From contig JAXBDG010000027.1 in NCBI GenBank assembly GCA_036320915.1, positions 1 to 64,000 of the forward strand: 64,000 bases of DNA. The letters are read 5' to 3'. Position 1 is the stretch's first letter, and every line of letters begins with the position of its first letter. Below are positions 45,929-58,400 of the stretch, piece after piece. Below the pieces are notes generated by a model. It did no database searches. It saw nothing but the letters and a program-made list of their open reading frames with translations, and had not been told where the DNA came from. The stretch comes from Linnemannia elongata (lineage: Eukaryota; Mortierellomycota; Mortierellomycetes; Mortierellales; Mortierellaceae). Made by a program: the position numbers and the translations under genes.

Positions 45929-46892
45929 GTTCCTTACAATGAAAGTGCTGTTGGAAGAGGGGAGGTGGTGGGTGAAGAATAGAGCAAGGTCGTTGCGAGA
46001 GTGGGGAGTGCGGGCGAATGAGTTGAAGGGAACAGAGATGAATGACTCCTGTGGGTGATGGAGAAGAGAGGCAAAGAGATTACTGAAGGAATGAGAAGAA
46101 GAAAGAAAGAGGGTTTCCCCTCCTCCACACCCTCTCCCCTTTTAATACTCCCCAGGAACAAAGAGAAGGACATTTGACCGGTTGGCTGTGAACGAGACGC
46201 TCAAACCTTGGATGCGGGGTCTCCGCCATGGTCCGTCTTCCTATTGGGCACATTCAACCGGGACTGGATAGTACAGGGCAGGATGGAATAGGGCTTTGCG
46301 GGGAACAGCAACAGTGGCTCGTCCTGCTAAGGGTAAACAATTATGAGCCTTGTTCCTCCATTGGATGGGCTATGTATGAGGGAACCCAACTTGTTGTCAT
46401 ACACATCATTTATCATCATTCTTCCATGCGGGAAGGAGGAGGAAGCCAGCCTGGATACAAAAGAAGATATGGAAGGCAAAAGAGTAACAGTAAAATAGAC
46501 AATACCTCCATCCATGTGGAGATAACGTCAGTGCTCCTCTCCTGTCCTTGCTTCGGTACCTGAATGTGATCGGTCCGTTCTTCTTTCGATTGATGCGTTT
46601 TATTTGCAAGCAATTCTCCGTTTCGTTTCGTTGGCTCCATTCATTCACAAACTAATTGTTTACGCCCAATCCACTCACTCCTCAATTCCATTCGTTTTTA
46701 CCTTCCTTGTGCAACGCAACTATGGGGATGTGTGCCTTTCCTTTTGCCCACTGACCGATCAGACCGCGATGATGTTGTTGTATTGAGAGAAGAGTGGAGA
46801 AGGGAAGAGCGAGAAGGGAAGAGCGAGAAGGAAAAAACAAGGTTTCCTGACTCGGATTTATTATTTGACAAAAGTAAAGAAGAAAGGGAAGT
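45929..46892 (-). promoter_or_regulatory. Promoter region of acyl-CoA synthetase A
   Basis: On the minus strand the first 200 bases upstream of the ATG are pyrimidine-rich, with a TATA-like TATTAAAAG near 46139-46148. The rest runs to the 3' end of synthetase B and shows no gene. Confidence 0.45.
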
Positions 46893-49800
46893 TTACAGCT
46901 TGGCCACGACGGTGGTGGCATTGATATCCTCATACATTCCCTTAATATCCTCCAAAAAGTATTCCTTGACCTGAGGACGACGCACCTTGGAAGTAGGCGT
47001 CATCATATTATTTTCGACCGAGAACATATCCATCGACAAATGAACCCTCTTCACAAACTCAAAGCCTCTCAACCCACCAGCCTGACCTGCCTTCTCGAGT
47101 TCCTTCAAGTATGCAGTCTTGACCTTGGGGTCTTTGAGTAATTTGGCGAGTCCTTCGCGGTCGGTCATGGTTACTTTTGTGCCTGCGATAGAGTTGGCGA
47201 AGGGGAGGAAGGTTTCGGGATCTGGGATGGCGATACAGACGAGGGTTGATTCGAGAGAGTCACCGTGGACGTAAATCTGCATGACGAGGTTGCATCTTGA
47301 CTGGAGGATGTTTTCGATCTTTTCTGGTGCAATGTATTCTCCTTGCGCAAGCTGTTGTCCAACGAAGGTAGTGAAAAGCGAGTTATATGGTTAATAAGAA
47401 TGTAAAATAAAGACAAAGAAGGGAACATAGAAGACAAAGTAGCCAAGTGAAGGGGGGTGAAAGTACCTTGAAGATGTTCTTCTTGCGATCGATGATAGTG
47501 AGGCACCCACGGTTATCGACGAATCCAATATCGCCCGACTTGAGCCAGCCCTCATTGTCGACAGTATCAAGCGTGTTCTTCTCATCCTTGTAGTAACCCT
47601 TGAAGACAGTTGCTCCGCGGATCATGATCTCGCCACGGGGGAAGGGCTTGTCCGTTGCAAAGTAGTTCATCTCGGGAACATCCACCAACTTGAGTTCCAC
47701 TCCTGAACGGGGACATCCGACGATTCCAGGCTGGTGCTCACTAAGAAAACGATGGGAGTTATAAACGTTAGGTCTAAATGTCTACAACATGTACCACAAC
47801 AACACACAAACGCTGGTAATTCCTTATAAGACGTACTCGGCCATGGTGATGGTGGCAGTGGCCATGCCCTCGGTGGCTCCATATCCCTCAAGGATAACAC
47901 ATCCAAACGCGACACGCAAAAAGTTCAAGACCTCCTTAGCAATAGGAGCGGATCCCGTCAAGATCGCCTGGACGTTTCCTCCAAGAGCCATCTTGACCTT
48001 ATTGAACAACAAACGGTCCCACAGAGGGTGGGTAACACCCTTTCCTGCCTCCAAGTTGGCCAGCTTTGTAGCAACACCTTTACGAGCGAGCTTGCCGACC
48101 AATCCGGGAGCATCAACGGTCGAAGCGACGACCTTGGCGTAGATGCGGTTGAGCAGGCGGGGGACCGTGGGGAAAAAGGTAGGCTTGAGCTCGACGATAT
48201 CTTCCATCAACAACAACAGGTCTCCACGGAAGTATCCAATCTTGCAGCCAGAGTATGCAGAGTTAGTGTCGACTACACGTCCCATAATATGTGCCAATGG
48301 CAAATAACTATGTTGGTTCAGTCAAAAAAGATATCCAGGGTGTTAGTTATCTGTCTCGTCCTGTTTTCCTTGCTTGGATATATTTTCCTGCTGTGTCAAT
48401 TGACTTCAACACCCACCTGATGACGGTGTCAGAGTTATCGGTGTGCATTCCCTCACGGTTGGTTCCAACAGCAGCAATGAAGTTCCTGTGGGTCAACATG
48501 GCTCCTTTCTATTAGGCATAAGGAGAGGAATACAGGCGTTAGCTCTTGATCAGTATTATCGAGAAAGGAGGAGACAGGGCGTATCGATATTGAATAACTT
48601 ACGGGCTGACCGGTGGTTCCGCTCGTGTAGCAGAGAGAAGCAACTATTTGTTGGTCATGAAAAAAAGGAAGTCAGCATTAGCCCACAGTGAGCAATATTG
48701 ATGTCAAACTGTAATAACGCCTCAAGACTACGAAGTTTACCTTCTTCGGGCTGGGGAGGGATATGGCGACGAGGGTATTCACGTCCGAGGGCCTCGACCT
48801 GCTGGAAGTCATAGATCTTGATACCCCTGTCGTTGCTCCAGGCACGGAGGATGGAGGAAGCAGAGGAGACACCAGGAACAGGGGCACCCTCGGCAAGCGA
48901 GTCCATGCTAATGATGGCCCTGAGGTGAGGCAACTTGTCCGACATCTCCAACAGCGATGCGACATGGTTGCCTATCAGTATTTGGCATGTGGAGAAAATA
49001 GGGTGTCAAGATTTGAGCGCAAACAAAAAAACGAGGGAGAGAAGGGAACACGTATTCCTTTGAATGTATTCCCCTGATGTAGGACATGCAGGGTTGTGAG
49101 TGGCAAAAGAAGAGAGATGAATTCGATCGGACGAAAAAGAGAACAAAAAGAAACTTACCGCTGACGACGGCAACCTTGATCTCGGCGTGGTTCATGACAT
49201 ACTCGACCGCGTCTGGTCCGAGTGTCTCGTAGAGGGGGACGGAGACGAGGTTGTAGTAGTTGCAGATCATCTCCGAGATGAACCATTCAGGACGGTTGAG
49301 AGACCAGATACCAAGGGACCAGCGGTTCAACTGAGTGTTGCCGAGGACGGCTTCATTGATGTGCATGACACCGCTTCCAAAGGCGTTAACGCGCTGGTCA
49401 ACCTGGCGGTATGACTGCCAGTTGTATCCACTCCAGGTCTTTGTCACTGAGTCGTAGTTGCGAGAACCGAGCATGTCCTTGTCTTGGAACTTTGCCAATG
49501 CTGTTAAGACAATAGGAATGAGAGAGCCGTTGGGTTGGGTATGGTTAGTGTATTTCCACGGGATAATTTATATATCCGTCCGCATGTTTATGTCATCCCA
49601 ATGGCACAGAGAAAAGTAACTTACAGCTCTGGAAGAGGTCGTAGAGGGTCTTGACAGCGGGGTCGGCACGGATATTGTCAACCAGTCCGTCCACAAACGC
49701 GGCGTGTCTGTAGTGGCCTATATTATGGGTGAAGGGGTATGAAAAGATGGTTAGGGTGAAAGCGCCCTGTACAGTAGTTTGTTCGGTTCAGGTGTACTGG

Positions 49801-49917
49801 GTAAAAGCGTGTGTGAACCGAGATGGGCCGTATTTATTTACCGGTGGCTCCGGGGGTGCGGGTGCCCGGGACCTCGACACTCTGCTTGTTTAAGTCAAAC
49901 TTTTTGAAGGTTGGCAT
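46893..49917 (-). CDS. Long-chain fatty-acyl-CoA synthetase B (AKL-ended)
   Basis: Nine exons in minus order: 49917-49842, 49717-49625, 49500-49159, 48971-48741, 48643-48603, 48508-48417, 48307-47837, 47740-47467, 47351-46893. Frame is kept throughout, giving 692 residues. Motifs match synthetase A: YTSGTTGQPKGAM, YGATEG, GWLKSGDIG, DRKKNIFKLAQGEYIAPEKI. It also ends in AKL, so it too is probably peroxisomal. Exons 1-3 and the exons after the signature have the same lengths as in A. B alone has an extra intron after PQPEEG, which makes a 41-nt micro-exon carrying the AMP-binding signature. Note GWLKSGDIG where A has GWLHTGDIG and YGATEG where A has YGSTES, so the copies may differ in substrate preference. 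Confidence 0.93.
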
Positions 49918-51076
49918 GGTGGTCGTGGAATGTAATTAGTGTTTTGGAGAGTGGAGTAGATGCAACAAACGAAAGAAGGAATGAGTAAAAGGTGAGTTGA
50001 GTGTTGTTGTCAGTTGGAGTAGAGAGGGGAGGAAAGTGAACAAAGAAATAAAAAAAAGGGGGTTTGTAGGAGGAAAGAAGAGAAGAAGAACAAAAGAAGA
50101 AAAGAAGGGAGGATGAAAAAGGAGATTTGGTCATTCTTCGTATGAATAAATACCCAGAGGGACAGGGGTATGAACAAGAGATCGGTCCGCACAGAGAAAA
50201 GAAAGGAAGACTTTAGCCGAGAGGCGATCGCAGTGGAGAACCATTGGCCAATTGCTCGATTGGTGGTGAACAACAAATAAACAACCACAACCAAACAAGA
50301 GCGAGAAAGGCCTGTAACTCATTCTACACTAAATAAGGTCCTTTTGCCCATTAACACCGATCGAGAAAAAATAAAATATAAATCCCGTCCAGGTCGCCCA
50401 CATTATTCTGTGGGGCGAATAAGAAGGAAAGGAGAAAATAGCTGGGGCAGGGAACACAAACCCAGAGTCCGCTGTGGAGGCTGCGAGCCTTGCATGCAGG
50501 GTACACCGGACAGACAACAGAGCGAGAACAATTGCTTCTCCTTACTGCTTGATATGTGGGGTATATTGTAGAATATGCCTTCAAATGGGATCCATGAAGG
50601 TTATATCCATTGAGAATGCTGAGGATAGAAAGGCTGAGCAGGACACCATTGCTTTGCCGCTGATAGTTCCAGGTCGAGATTAATATGCAATATCTGATCA
50701 ATGGATCAATTGATCAGAGACAGCCCGGCTTGTTTGTTCCTGAATTGATTGATAGCCTGCATCGTTTCTTTTAAGGGGTCCCTAGAGAACGACGATGATG
50801 TGAATGCACCACGTGACAGCTTGAGTTTGACTTCCTTCCCGCCCTCGAATGTTTCTTGTGTGTCCCCTGTGGGTGAGGTTCCTTTGCTTTCTCCTTCCCT
50901 TGTGCCTCTTCATCGTTTTTTTTCTCATCGCTCTCGCCTTTTTTTTTTTTTTTTTTTTTTTCTTCTCTTCCTCTTTTCCCCTCTCCTTCGCCCTACGCCT
51001 TCTTTATTCTTTTCTCCCTTCCTCTCTTTCCTCCCTCCTTACTTCGTTCCTTCAACCTCACAACTTAAATATAACA
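49918..51076. other. Divergent intergenic region of synthetase B and SFT2
   Basis: Purine-rich on plus up to about 50.13 kb (sense pyrimidines for the minus gene) and strongly pyrimidine-rich from 50.83 kb (sense for SFT2), including a T run of about 22 bases at 50939-50960. A CXXC-like coding fragment between them is listed separately. Confidence 0.55.
50344..50571 (+). pseudogene. CXXC zinc-finger-like coding fragment
   Basis: A 75-codon open frame contains a basic stretch (SRPGRPHYSVGRIRRKG) followed by RVRCGGCEPCM, which has the C-x2-C-x2-C spacing that opens CXXC-type zinc fingers of chromatin proteins. A donor-like CAGG-GTACAC follows directly. The second half of a CXXC domain does not continue in frame. 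A neighbouring frame shows YCLICGVYCRICLQMG. I read this as an orphan exon or a broken copy. Function is not assignable. Confidence 0.25.
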
Positions 51077-52836
51077 ATGGCCATCTGGGGCATGTCTTCC
51101 GTCGTAAACGACGACGATGTAAGTCACCTCGACAACCTCTAACGCACAACAACCCAACGACAATACTCACCCAAAAAAGAACAACAGAGCAACAGAGAAG
51201 CTTATACCGGTTAAAGCTGCTCTCACCAACCGACCGTCGAATCCAACTCCCCGCACCATGAGACTCATCTCTCTTTCCCCCTTTTCTACCTTTGGTATCT
51301 TGGATACTTATCACATAGGTCATGGACGACTCCAACCCTCTGAGCTGCTTCACCCTCAACCGCACTCAGCGTCTCTATGGATTCGGTATCTGGTACGCCC
51401 GTCCTTCCCGCTTCTTCTTACCACCAGCCTGTCTGCCTGTAACTTTGTTCCATGGATGGAACCTCTTTCTTCCTTCTTGCTCTTTCTTCTGAGACACTCG
51501 ACGACGTCAGTTGAGAGGCAGCCAGGAAAACCAAGACGGACTTTTTTTTCTTCATCGATTGGCTTCAGGAACAACAGTTGCAGGAAACAACTTGAATGGG
51601 CATGGATGTGGAGAAGAAACGACAAAACTGCCAAGGTACCCGCAACAAGGAGCGCCAAGGAAGAAGAAAAAAGGAAAAAAAGCAAAACCATACAGCCCAT
51701 GCTAGGACTTGATTCAGCGGCGAACAGTGGCGAGAAACGAATGGACCCTTCGGTTTCGTTAATATCTCTTAATATTCCTGCGCGGCGCATGACTCCCAAC
51801 GTCTTGTGCAACCAGACAAAGCGACTCATCCCTTTTTTCATTGTTTCTTGTCTTCATCTGCCTTTGTGTGTATTTTTTTTTAAACAGCTTCATCCTTGGT
51901 TTCGTGATCTCTATCTTGGTAAGTTTTCTCTCTCTACAACGAGCACAACCCTAGTCAACGACAAACGAAAGAAAAAAAATAAGAAAATAGAAATGTCATG
52001 GGCTGTTTGATGGCTGTGGCGTTATCCATGAAGAGGAGACAAAAAAAAAAGGTCAAAGAATCAGTTGAGACATGAACTGACCTATCATTTCTATTTCCCT
52101 CCCTTTATTCTGATTTGCCACGTTAACAGTCGACCTTGGCCCTTGCCACTGCTCAGCTCGCCCTCTTTGCCGTCTTCTTCACCTTGGGCAACATCATTTC
52201 CTTGCTCAGGTAAACCACATTGGACTAATCATCCATGCACAAAGGGTGCTTCTGAGACATTCAATCGATCATTGTACGATGAAGATGCTAATGGATACTC
52301 CTCCTTGTTCTTTTGTAACTGTTGTTGTAACAAAACAGCACAACCTTCTTGATCGGACCCGGCAAGCAGATCAAGACCATGTTCGCACCAGGTACGTACA
52401 ATCGTAGACTTATCAGAGGAGGTTCTACTACTATGTTATTAACACGTGCATCTTCAATGGCTAACCATTACTCCTGATCATTGTCAAAAACCTCTATAGT
52501 CCGCATTGTTGCTTCAATTGTCTTCTTGGCCATGATCGTCGCCACCCTCATCGTCGCCTTCACCGTACGTCCCTCTTCACCTCCTCTCTCGCTTATCCCA
52601 GGACCACACATTCCACACTTACTGTCCACACCTTTCCAGAAAACCTAACACACTACCCCCTCACTCTCTATCCTTAAATTCTTTTCTTCATGTCTACAAA
52701 ATAGATCAAATCGACTCTCTTGTGCTTGATCCTCTGCATCATCCAATTCCTGGCCCTGTTCTGGTACAGCGCATCCTATATCCCTTACGGTCGCGCTGCC
52801 ATCAAGAAGGTCGTCGGAAGCTGCATCGACGTGTAA
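51077..52836 (+). CDS. SFT2: SFT2-like Golgi vesicle-transport membrane protein
   Basis: Seven exons (51077-51118, 51319-51392, 51888-51918, 52130-52209, 52339-52391, 52500-52564, 52705-52836) join in phase to give 158 residues, the short end for the family. The order of motifs follows SFT2: LNRTQRLYGFGICFILGFVI (first membrane helix), LALFAVFFTLGNIISLLS, then STTFLIGPGKQIKTMF, the family's diagnostic FLxGPxKQxKxMF loop. After another hydrophobic helix comes FLALFWYSASYIPYGRAAIK. Four membrane helices are predicted, with a short acidic cytosolic N-terminus. SFT2 acts with Got1 in fusion of endosome-derived vesicles with the late Golgi. The 495-nt third-exon-preceding intron is unusually long for this window, and the 31-nt third exon is very small. 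Confidence 0.9.
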
Positions 52837-53311
52837 AAAAAATTTCATCTCACTCACTCTCTTTCCCTCCCACCTACAAGTACCCCATCCGCCTTCTTTT
52901 GTGCACACTACCTTTTTTCTTCTCTTCTTAATACATGCAAGCATTTTTGGGAATATTAAAACATAAGTGCCTTTTTACCCTCTCATATATGATACATGCG
53001 GGTTTCTTGATAGTGCCATCGCAACATTCAAACTGCATTGTAAACATGGGCATGACACCCCAAAAAAACATGAAAAATGGACACTGGAATGCTCTATCAT
53101 GGGTTGGTTTTATTGGGGGGGTAGCTTCTGCTTTAAGAAACTTGTGTATGTAGTTTGGTGAAACGGATGAGAGGAGAGGAATAAAGACGAAGGAATGGAA
53201 AAAAAAGAGGTGGGTGGTGGTGGTGGTGGAACGACGTAATCTTCTTGTGAATGACGGTTTTTAGTAAGAAAAAGAAAGCTGTTTAGTAAAAAAGAAAGGT
53301 AATTGACTTGT
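52837..53311. other. Convergent intergenic region
   Basis: Shared 3' region of SFT2 (plus) and the complex I subunit (minus). It includes a short GGT repeat at about 53210-53229. No gene is seen. Confidence 0.6.
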
Positions 53312-55047
53312 TTACAGGTCAGGGCGGATCATGAAGCCAGGACCGGTAGGTTCAGAGGTCAAGGAGGTGAGGCCACCCTTGGGTTCGCAAGTGTGGCGAC
53401 CAGACTGGGGACCAGCCTTGAGTGGCTTTCCGTTCTTGAGCGAGGCGAGGACCTTGATGGTGGTCTCGGAGGTCAAGTCCTCATAGTAGTCGTCGTTCAC
53501 GGCCAAGACGGGGGCGTTCACACAGGCTCCGGCGCACTCGACCTCGACCAAGGTGAACTTTCCGTCCTTGGTAGTCTCTCCGACCTTGATGCCCAAGTCC
53601 TTCTCGATCGTCTTCAAAATCTCTGTTGATCCGCACAACTGGCATGGTGTGGTCGTGCACAACTGCAAGAAGTATTTGCCGACGGGCTCGCTATTAGTTG
53701 TTACATGCATAAAGCAAAGCGTGTCAGTTGTTTGGTGTTTCTTTGGCGCGTATTTTCAGTGGAATGTATGTTCCAAGAACTTGTAACCATAGAATAAATG
53801 ATGTGTTTCGGGTGCTCCTGTTGACATTCCTCTTTATGGCCCTTGGTTTTCTTCATTTTCCTTCCTCTTTATAACGCTTTCTCTCATTCCTTCTTTCGAT
53901 TGCTTTGTTGCTATTCCTCGTTCTCGATCTTGCTTCTTCTCCTATTCCTTCCCCCCTTCTATTGCCCTTTTCTTTCTTGCTGTGCTTCTTGCTGTTCTTC
54001 TTGGTCTTCCTCTCATGTCTTCTCTTGCTTTTTTTTTAAACTCTTTTCTCCTTCCGATAGACGTTTTTCAATCGAGCTGTCCTGCCAACTTTGAATAGTG
54101 TTCCGATCACCCTTTGTTCCTGTCATGGTCCGAAAAAGAGTCGTATCCAATGCACCTCTGAAACGAGATATCCGATCCTAAAGGGGCTCCGTCAATTCAA
54201 CAAAGTAGATCGCGACGCGATCTGATGTTCGCCGAATTGCGACACTATCAAAAAACTACCACCGGCCAGATGAGAGAGATAAAAAGAACCGGATCGGAAG
54301 TGTAAAAAAAACGTACCGGTTGTACATGGTGTAGAAGGTAGCGACCTCATAGACACGCATAGGAGGAACCTCGACCATCTTGGCAACAGCGTTCATGACG
54401 GGCAAAGAGGTCCATCCGAGCTGACGCTGACCGAGGTCGAGAAGGGGCATGATGGCACCCTTCTTGTACTGAGGAGGGTACTTGGCCATGATCTCCTTTG
54501 CGCGCTCCATGTTCTCGGGGGTGAATTCGAACTTGACGTTGGCATTGTTGTCTGAGGTGTCGCGGTGCTAATATTTTGAAAGTAGAAAAAGTGGAAGTGT
54601 GAGAAAAACAAGGCGAGGAGTTTGGTAGATGTGGGATGTAGCAGTGATCATAGGTGTCCGGAAGGAGGGGGGGGGGGGGGGGTGAAAAAGTACACCGAAA
54701 AAGTCGTCTGTGTTTTTGTGCCGACGTAGAGAAGGGCGAAGTTCTATGGCGTGTTTGTCGACGCGGTTTCCTTTAGTCCTGGTTACGGCAAACTGGCAGT
54801 ATAGTCAAAGTGCTCTGATTCGATGTTCCTGTTCCATGCCGAAAGTAAAGAATTCCTTTGTCGCCTCCATAAGGTGGAAAGTGTTGAGGTGAGTGTTTTT
54901 TTTCGGAGAATCAGGTCCGGAACTGGATCTATTTACCACAAAGAGCTTATCGGAGAGAGCGATGGGCGAGGTGGTGATGGTACGCTTGGCGGCAATGGAG
55001 CGAAGGGCAGGGGCGGCGGCCTGCTTGACGAGGGAACGACCAAACAT
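53312..55047 (-). CDS. NADH:ubiquinone oxidoreductase 24-kDa subunit (complex I)
   Basis: Exons 55047-54937, 54567-54317 and 53690-53312 join in phase to give 246 residues, the usual size. The N-terminus ([20 protein letters not shown], basic and lacking acids) is a mitochondrial import presequence. The mature part is the NuoE/NDUFV2 thioredoxin-like fold. Its 2Fe-2S ligands are visible as C-x4-C in [11 protein letters not shown] and C-x3-C in [10 protein letters not shown]. Family landmarks [17 protein letters not shown] and [20 protein letters not shown] are present. It sits in the peripheral arm of mitochondrial complex I and carries cluster N1a next to the FMN subunit. The 626-nt second intron is long for this locus. 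A TATATATAA string lies only 4-13 bp upstream of the ATG. Confidence 0.95.
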
Positions 55048-55466
55048 GATTATATATATGAAGAAGGGGCGGGAAAGGAGGAAGGAGGAAGTGAGGTGAT
55101 GGGAAGGTGGATGATGCCTCAGAACAGATCTCCGAGGTTGAACTTGGACCTGAGGGGGGGAAGGGAGAAATCCCGAATCGGAAACCTCACCGTGGAAATC
55201 GCAATCGCGAATGCTAAACACCTCTACAAGAGATCAAGGGTACACGTGATTCAAATCTTTTGTATGGTATAGCCCCGCGTGCTGAGTGCGTGTTTCCTCT
55301 GTAACCTCAGCTCTCTCCCTCGGTCCCAAGGATAGGTTGGAGTAACACCACAACCCCACCTCTCTCTTTCTCTCTCCTTCCTTCTTTCTTTCCTTTTCTC
55401 GACTCATTCACACCTTCAACAAAGTACACATCCACCCCCGCAAGGACGACAAGGAAACACGACGAA
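55048..55466. promoter_or_regulatory. Bidirectional promoter of complex I subunit and VPS9 factor
   Basis: 419 bp separate two divergent ATGs. The DNA is purine-rich near 55060-55160 (pyrimidine on the sense strand of the minus gene) and pyrimidine-rich near 55310-55420 (sense of the plus gene), so each side carries its own leader. Confidence 0.55.
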
Positions 55467-58400
55467 ATGTCATCACGGGAGGGCGACGACGACAGGGATA
55501 CTCTCTCACACTCTCTGCAAAACACATCCCTCTCAGAAAACAACACCACCCCTCCTTCATCTGCTGCAGTTGGGCAGGCTAATAATAATACAAAGAGCCC
55601 ACAGCCAACAGAGGCAAACGACACACGCCAAGAACACTCTGCTGGAATCACAACTTCACCACAAGTCTCTACAGGAAATATCACATTTGCTGACATTCCC
55701 ACAGCACCTGGAGAGACAGAAGATGGCTCCCCAGAGCCTACCCTGACACGTCGCAAGTCATCCATGTCCACCCTTGGGTACGAACATGTCATCTTTTGTC
55801 GCCATTAAAGATACCCTGTTACTGGATTGACATAATAATGAGGTCCGAGCCATTTGGCACTAACAAAGTCACTCCATTGTTCTAAAATAGTCGTCGGCTA
55901 AGCAGGATCGCATCGACGGATAAACACGTTACCATCATTGACGAACCTTCGGCAGACACGGACAATGCAACTCAGCCCAAGGAGACTGATAACCCAGAGG
56001 ACAAGGGCAAGGAGGAAGAGTCCAAAAAGGAACTGGCCAAGATCCTGATGCAATTTGATCCGCTTGTCGAAGCTAAAGCTGTCGAAGGTATGAAGGCGCT
56101 CATTCCTGATCAGAATAGACTGGTTACACACACTGCAAAACACATATATACCCTATATCCTAACTCCATGGATTCCTTGGACACCCTTTTGCTATAGATA
56201 CAGCAAACGACGAGGAACCAGAGACAGAAACAGTTCTTTCACGAGGAATGCTCGAGGCCGTACTCTCACCCGACATGTCACTCTCCTCAGCATCTTCACC
56301 CAGTACCCCTCAGCAGATAGGTTCACCAAGGACAACACACGACGTCGAGGTTGCAATGGCTGAGAAGGCCAGGTCTTCATCGACGTCTTCGTCCAAGAAA
56401 AAGTCAGAACCTCGACAAAAGAGCCTTCTCTCATCCGAGACTGCAATCAGCAACAACAATGATCGGGGAACTGTCGGGAGTAATAGCAGTCGGTCTGAGC
56501 CACCAAAGCCCAAGGACATTCCATTCGATTTCCACAAGTTTCTGGAGCAAATGCGACACAGGAGCGCCATCCCCATCACCCGATACTTTCAAAGGTACAT
56601 CCTATGGCTTGATTGCATTATTTTATGGCCGATTATGTTGTACTCGTCGAACTCACCATACCTGGTTACCATTGTCGTTACCTAGTTTCCTGAAGGAGTT
56701 TGACAAGAAGCCATGGACAGTGAACGAGCAGATCAAGATCATCCACGACTTTTTGGATGTAAGTCACATCGCTCTGTTCAGGCAGGACTTTTTTGCTTGC
56801 ACTTGAATTTGGCCAGCCAGCTCACCCAAATGACATCTTTTCGCCGCAACTCGTATAGTTCATTACAGGAAAGATGGAGATGTGCGAACTCTGGAGGAAT
56901 GTGTCGGACCAGGAGTTTGAAAACGTCAAGGAGGGCATGGAGAAACTCGTCATGAACCGTCTTTTCGCCTAGTAAGTGTAGAATCACAGGCGCAGTAATC
57001 AAATGCGTTTGAGAAACAACCAGGAATATTTTTTCGATGCTAACTGCCGACATTTCATTTCTCGCGCTACCTTAGCACGTTCTCGCCTTCAACGACGGAT
57101 GACGCAGAGCGGGATGAAGTTTTGACACAAAAGATCCGGATCTTCCGCTGGATTAAACCTGAGCACTTGGACATTCCTGACAACGCCCAAAACGCAGTAT
57201 ACCTCGATAAGGCGCAAGCTGGTACGTCCGTTCTGTCATTTCGGTCACTTTCCGATGTGTTTAATATCACTGCGGACTTTTTCAAGGAGGAAGCGATACT
57301 GACTGGCCACTACTACTTTTGCCCATTGTAGAGCTGAAGAAGATCAACAGTTACAAGGCTCCTCGCGACAAGGTCATTTGCATCCTGAACTGCTGCAAGT
57401 TCATCTTTAGTAAGTCATTCCTTCCACCGGTCGTCTCTGATATAGTTTCTGGCTAGTCATATCTAAACAACGGCTAATTTGGCTTATTTTCATTGCATAT
57501 AGCACTCATTCGTCGGTCAGAGGGCAACTCGAAGGGAGCAGATACGTTCCTCCCCATTCTCATCTATGTGGTTCTGCAATCCAACCCACCTAATCTTGTT
57601 TCCAACGTCCAGTAAGTGTTGGGACTGGTCCACATCAATGGTTGTTCTATTTTTCGAAGTCAAGACCCTCTAACGCGCATAAACGTGCATTTTCCGGTTG
57701 CCTATAGGTATATCTCAAGGTTCAGGAATCCGGACAAACTGCAGGCAGAGGCTGGATACTACTTGGCGTCGCTGGATGGTGCTATTTCGTTTATTGAGAC
57801 CTTGGAGGCCAGTTCGCTTTCCATTTCTCCTGCAGAGTTTGATTCGCAGATCGAAAAGACCATGACCGAGCTCAGTCAGGAGAAGGCTAATGCTGCCGCT
57901 GCCGCCGAGGTGACCAAGTCACCGGCCAGCTCAATTATCTCCGAAACTGGAACTCAGGGCCATCGGAAGCAGGACAGCAAACTGGCAACTCTTCTCGCGG
58001 GCACAGCTGCAACACGTAACAGTCGGTCACGGCCACCCCTCAATGAGAAGCAGTACCAGTCCCCCGCAGAGACAGCTCAGCTTTCGGAGAAGACGCCTTC
58101 GCTCTCGCAGCATCATAGTAGTCGTGCAGGACCCGAGTCATCATCCAACTTGAACTATTCTAGGTTATCGCCTATGCCTTCGATCAGGAATCCTGCTGCG
58201 GCGTTGATTGAGCGTGGTGCCAATTTTGCGACAAAGACGATACAAAAGCCACTAGATATCATTGAAAAGATGTTCCAGGATAATGGCGATGAAGAAGACA
58301 TGGCCAAGCCCTATCCACCTCGGCCGACTCAGGAACAGTACCAACAACAACAACAACAACAACAACAGTTTTACAATGTCGCTACACCTCCAACCCTGCC

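Noticed and set aside
55048..55060. TATATATAA immediately before the complex I subunit ATG as its TATA box
   Set aside because: At 4-13 bp upstream it is too close to place a start site before the ATG; it is more likely leader sequence.
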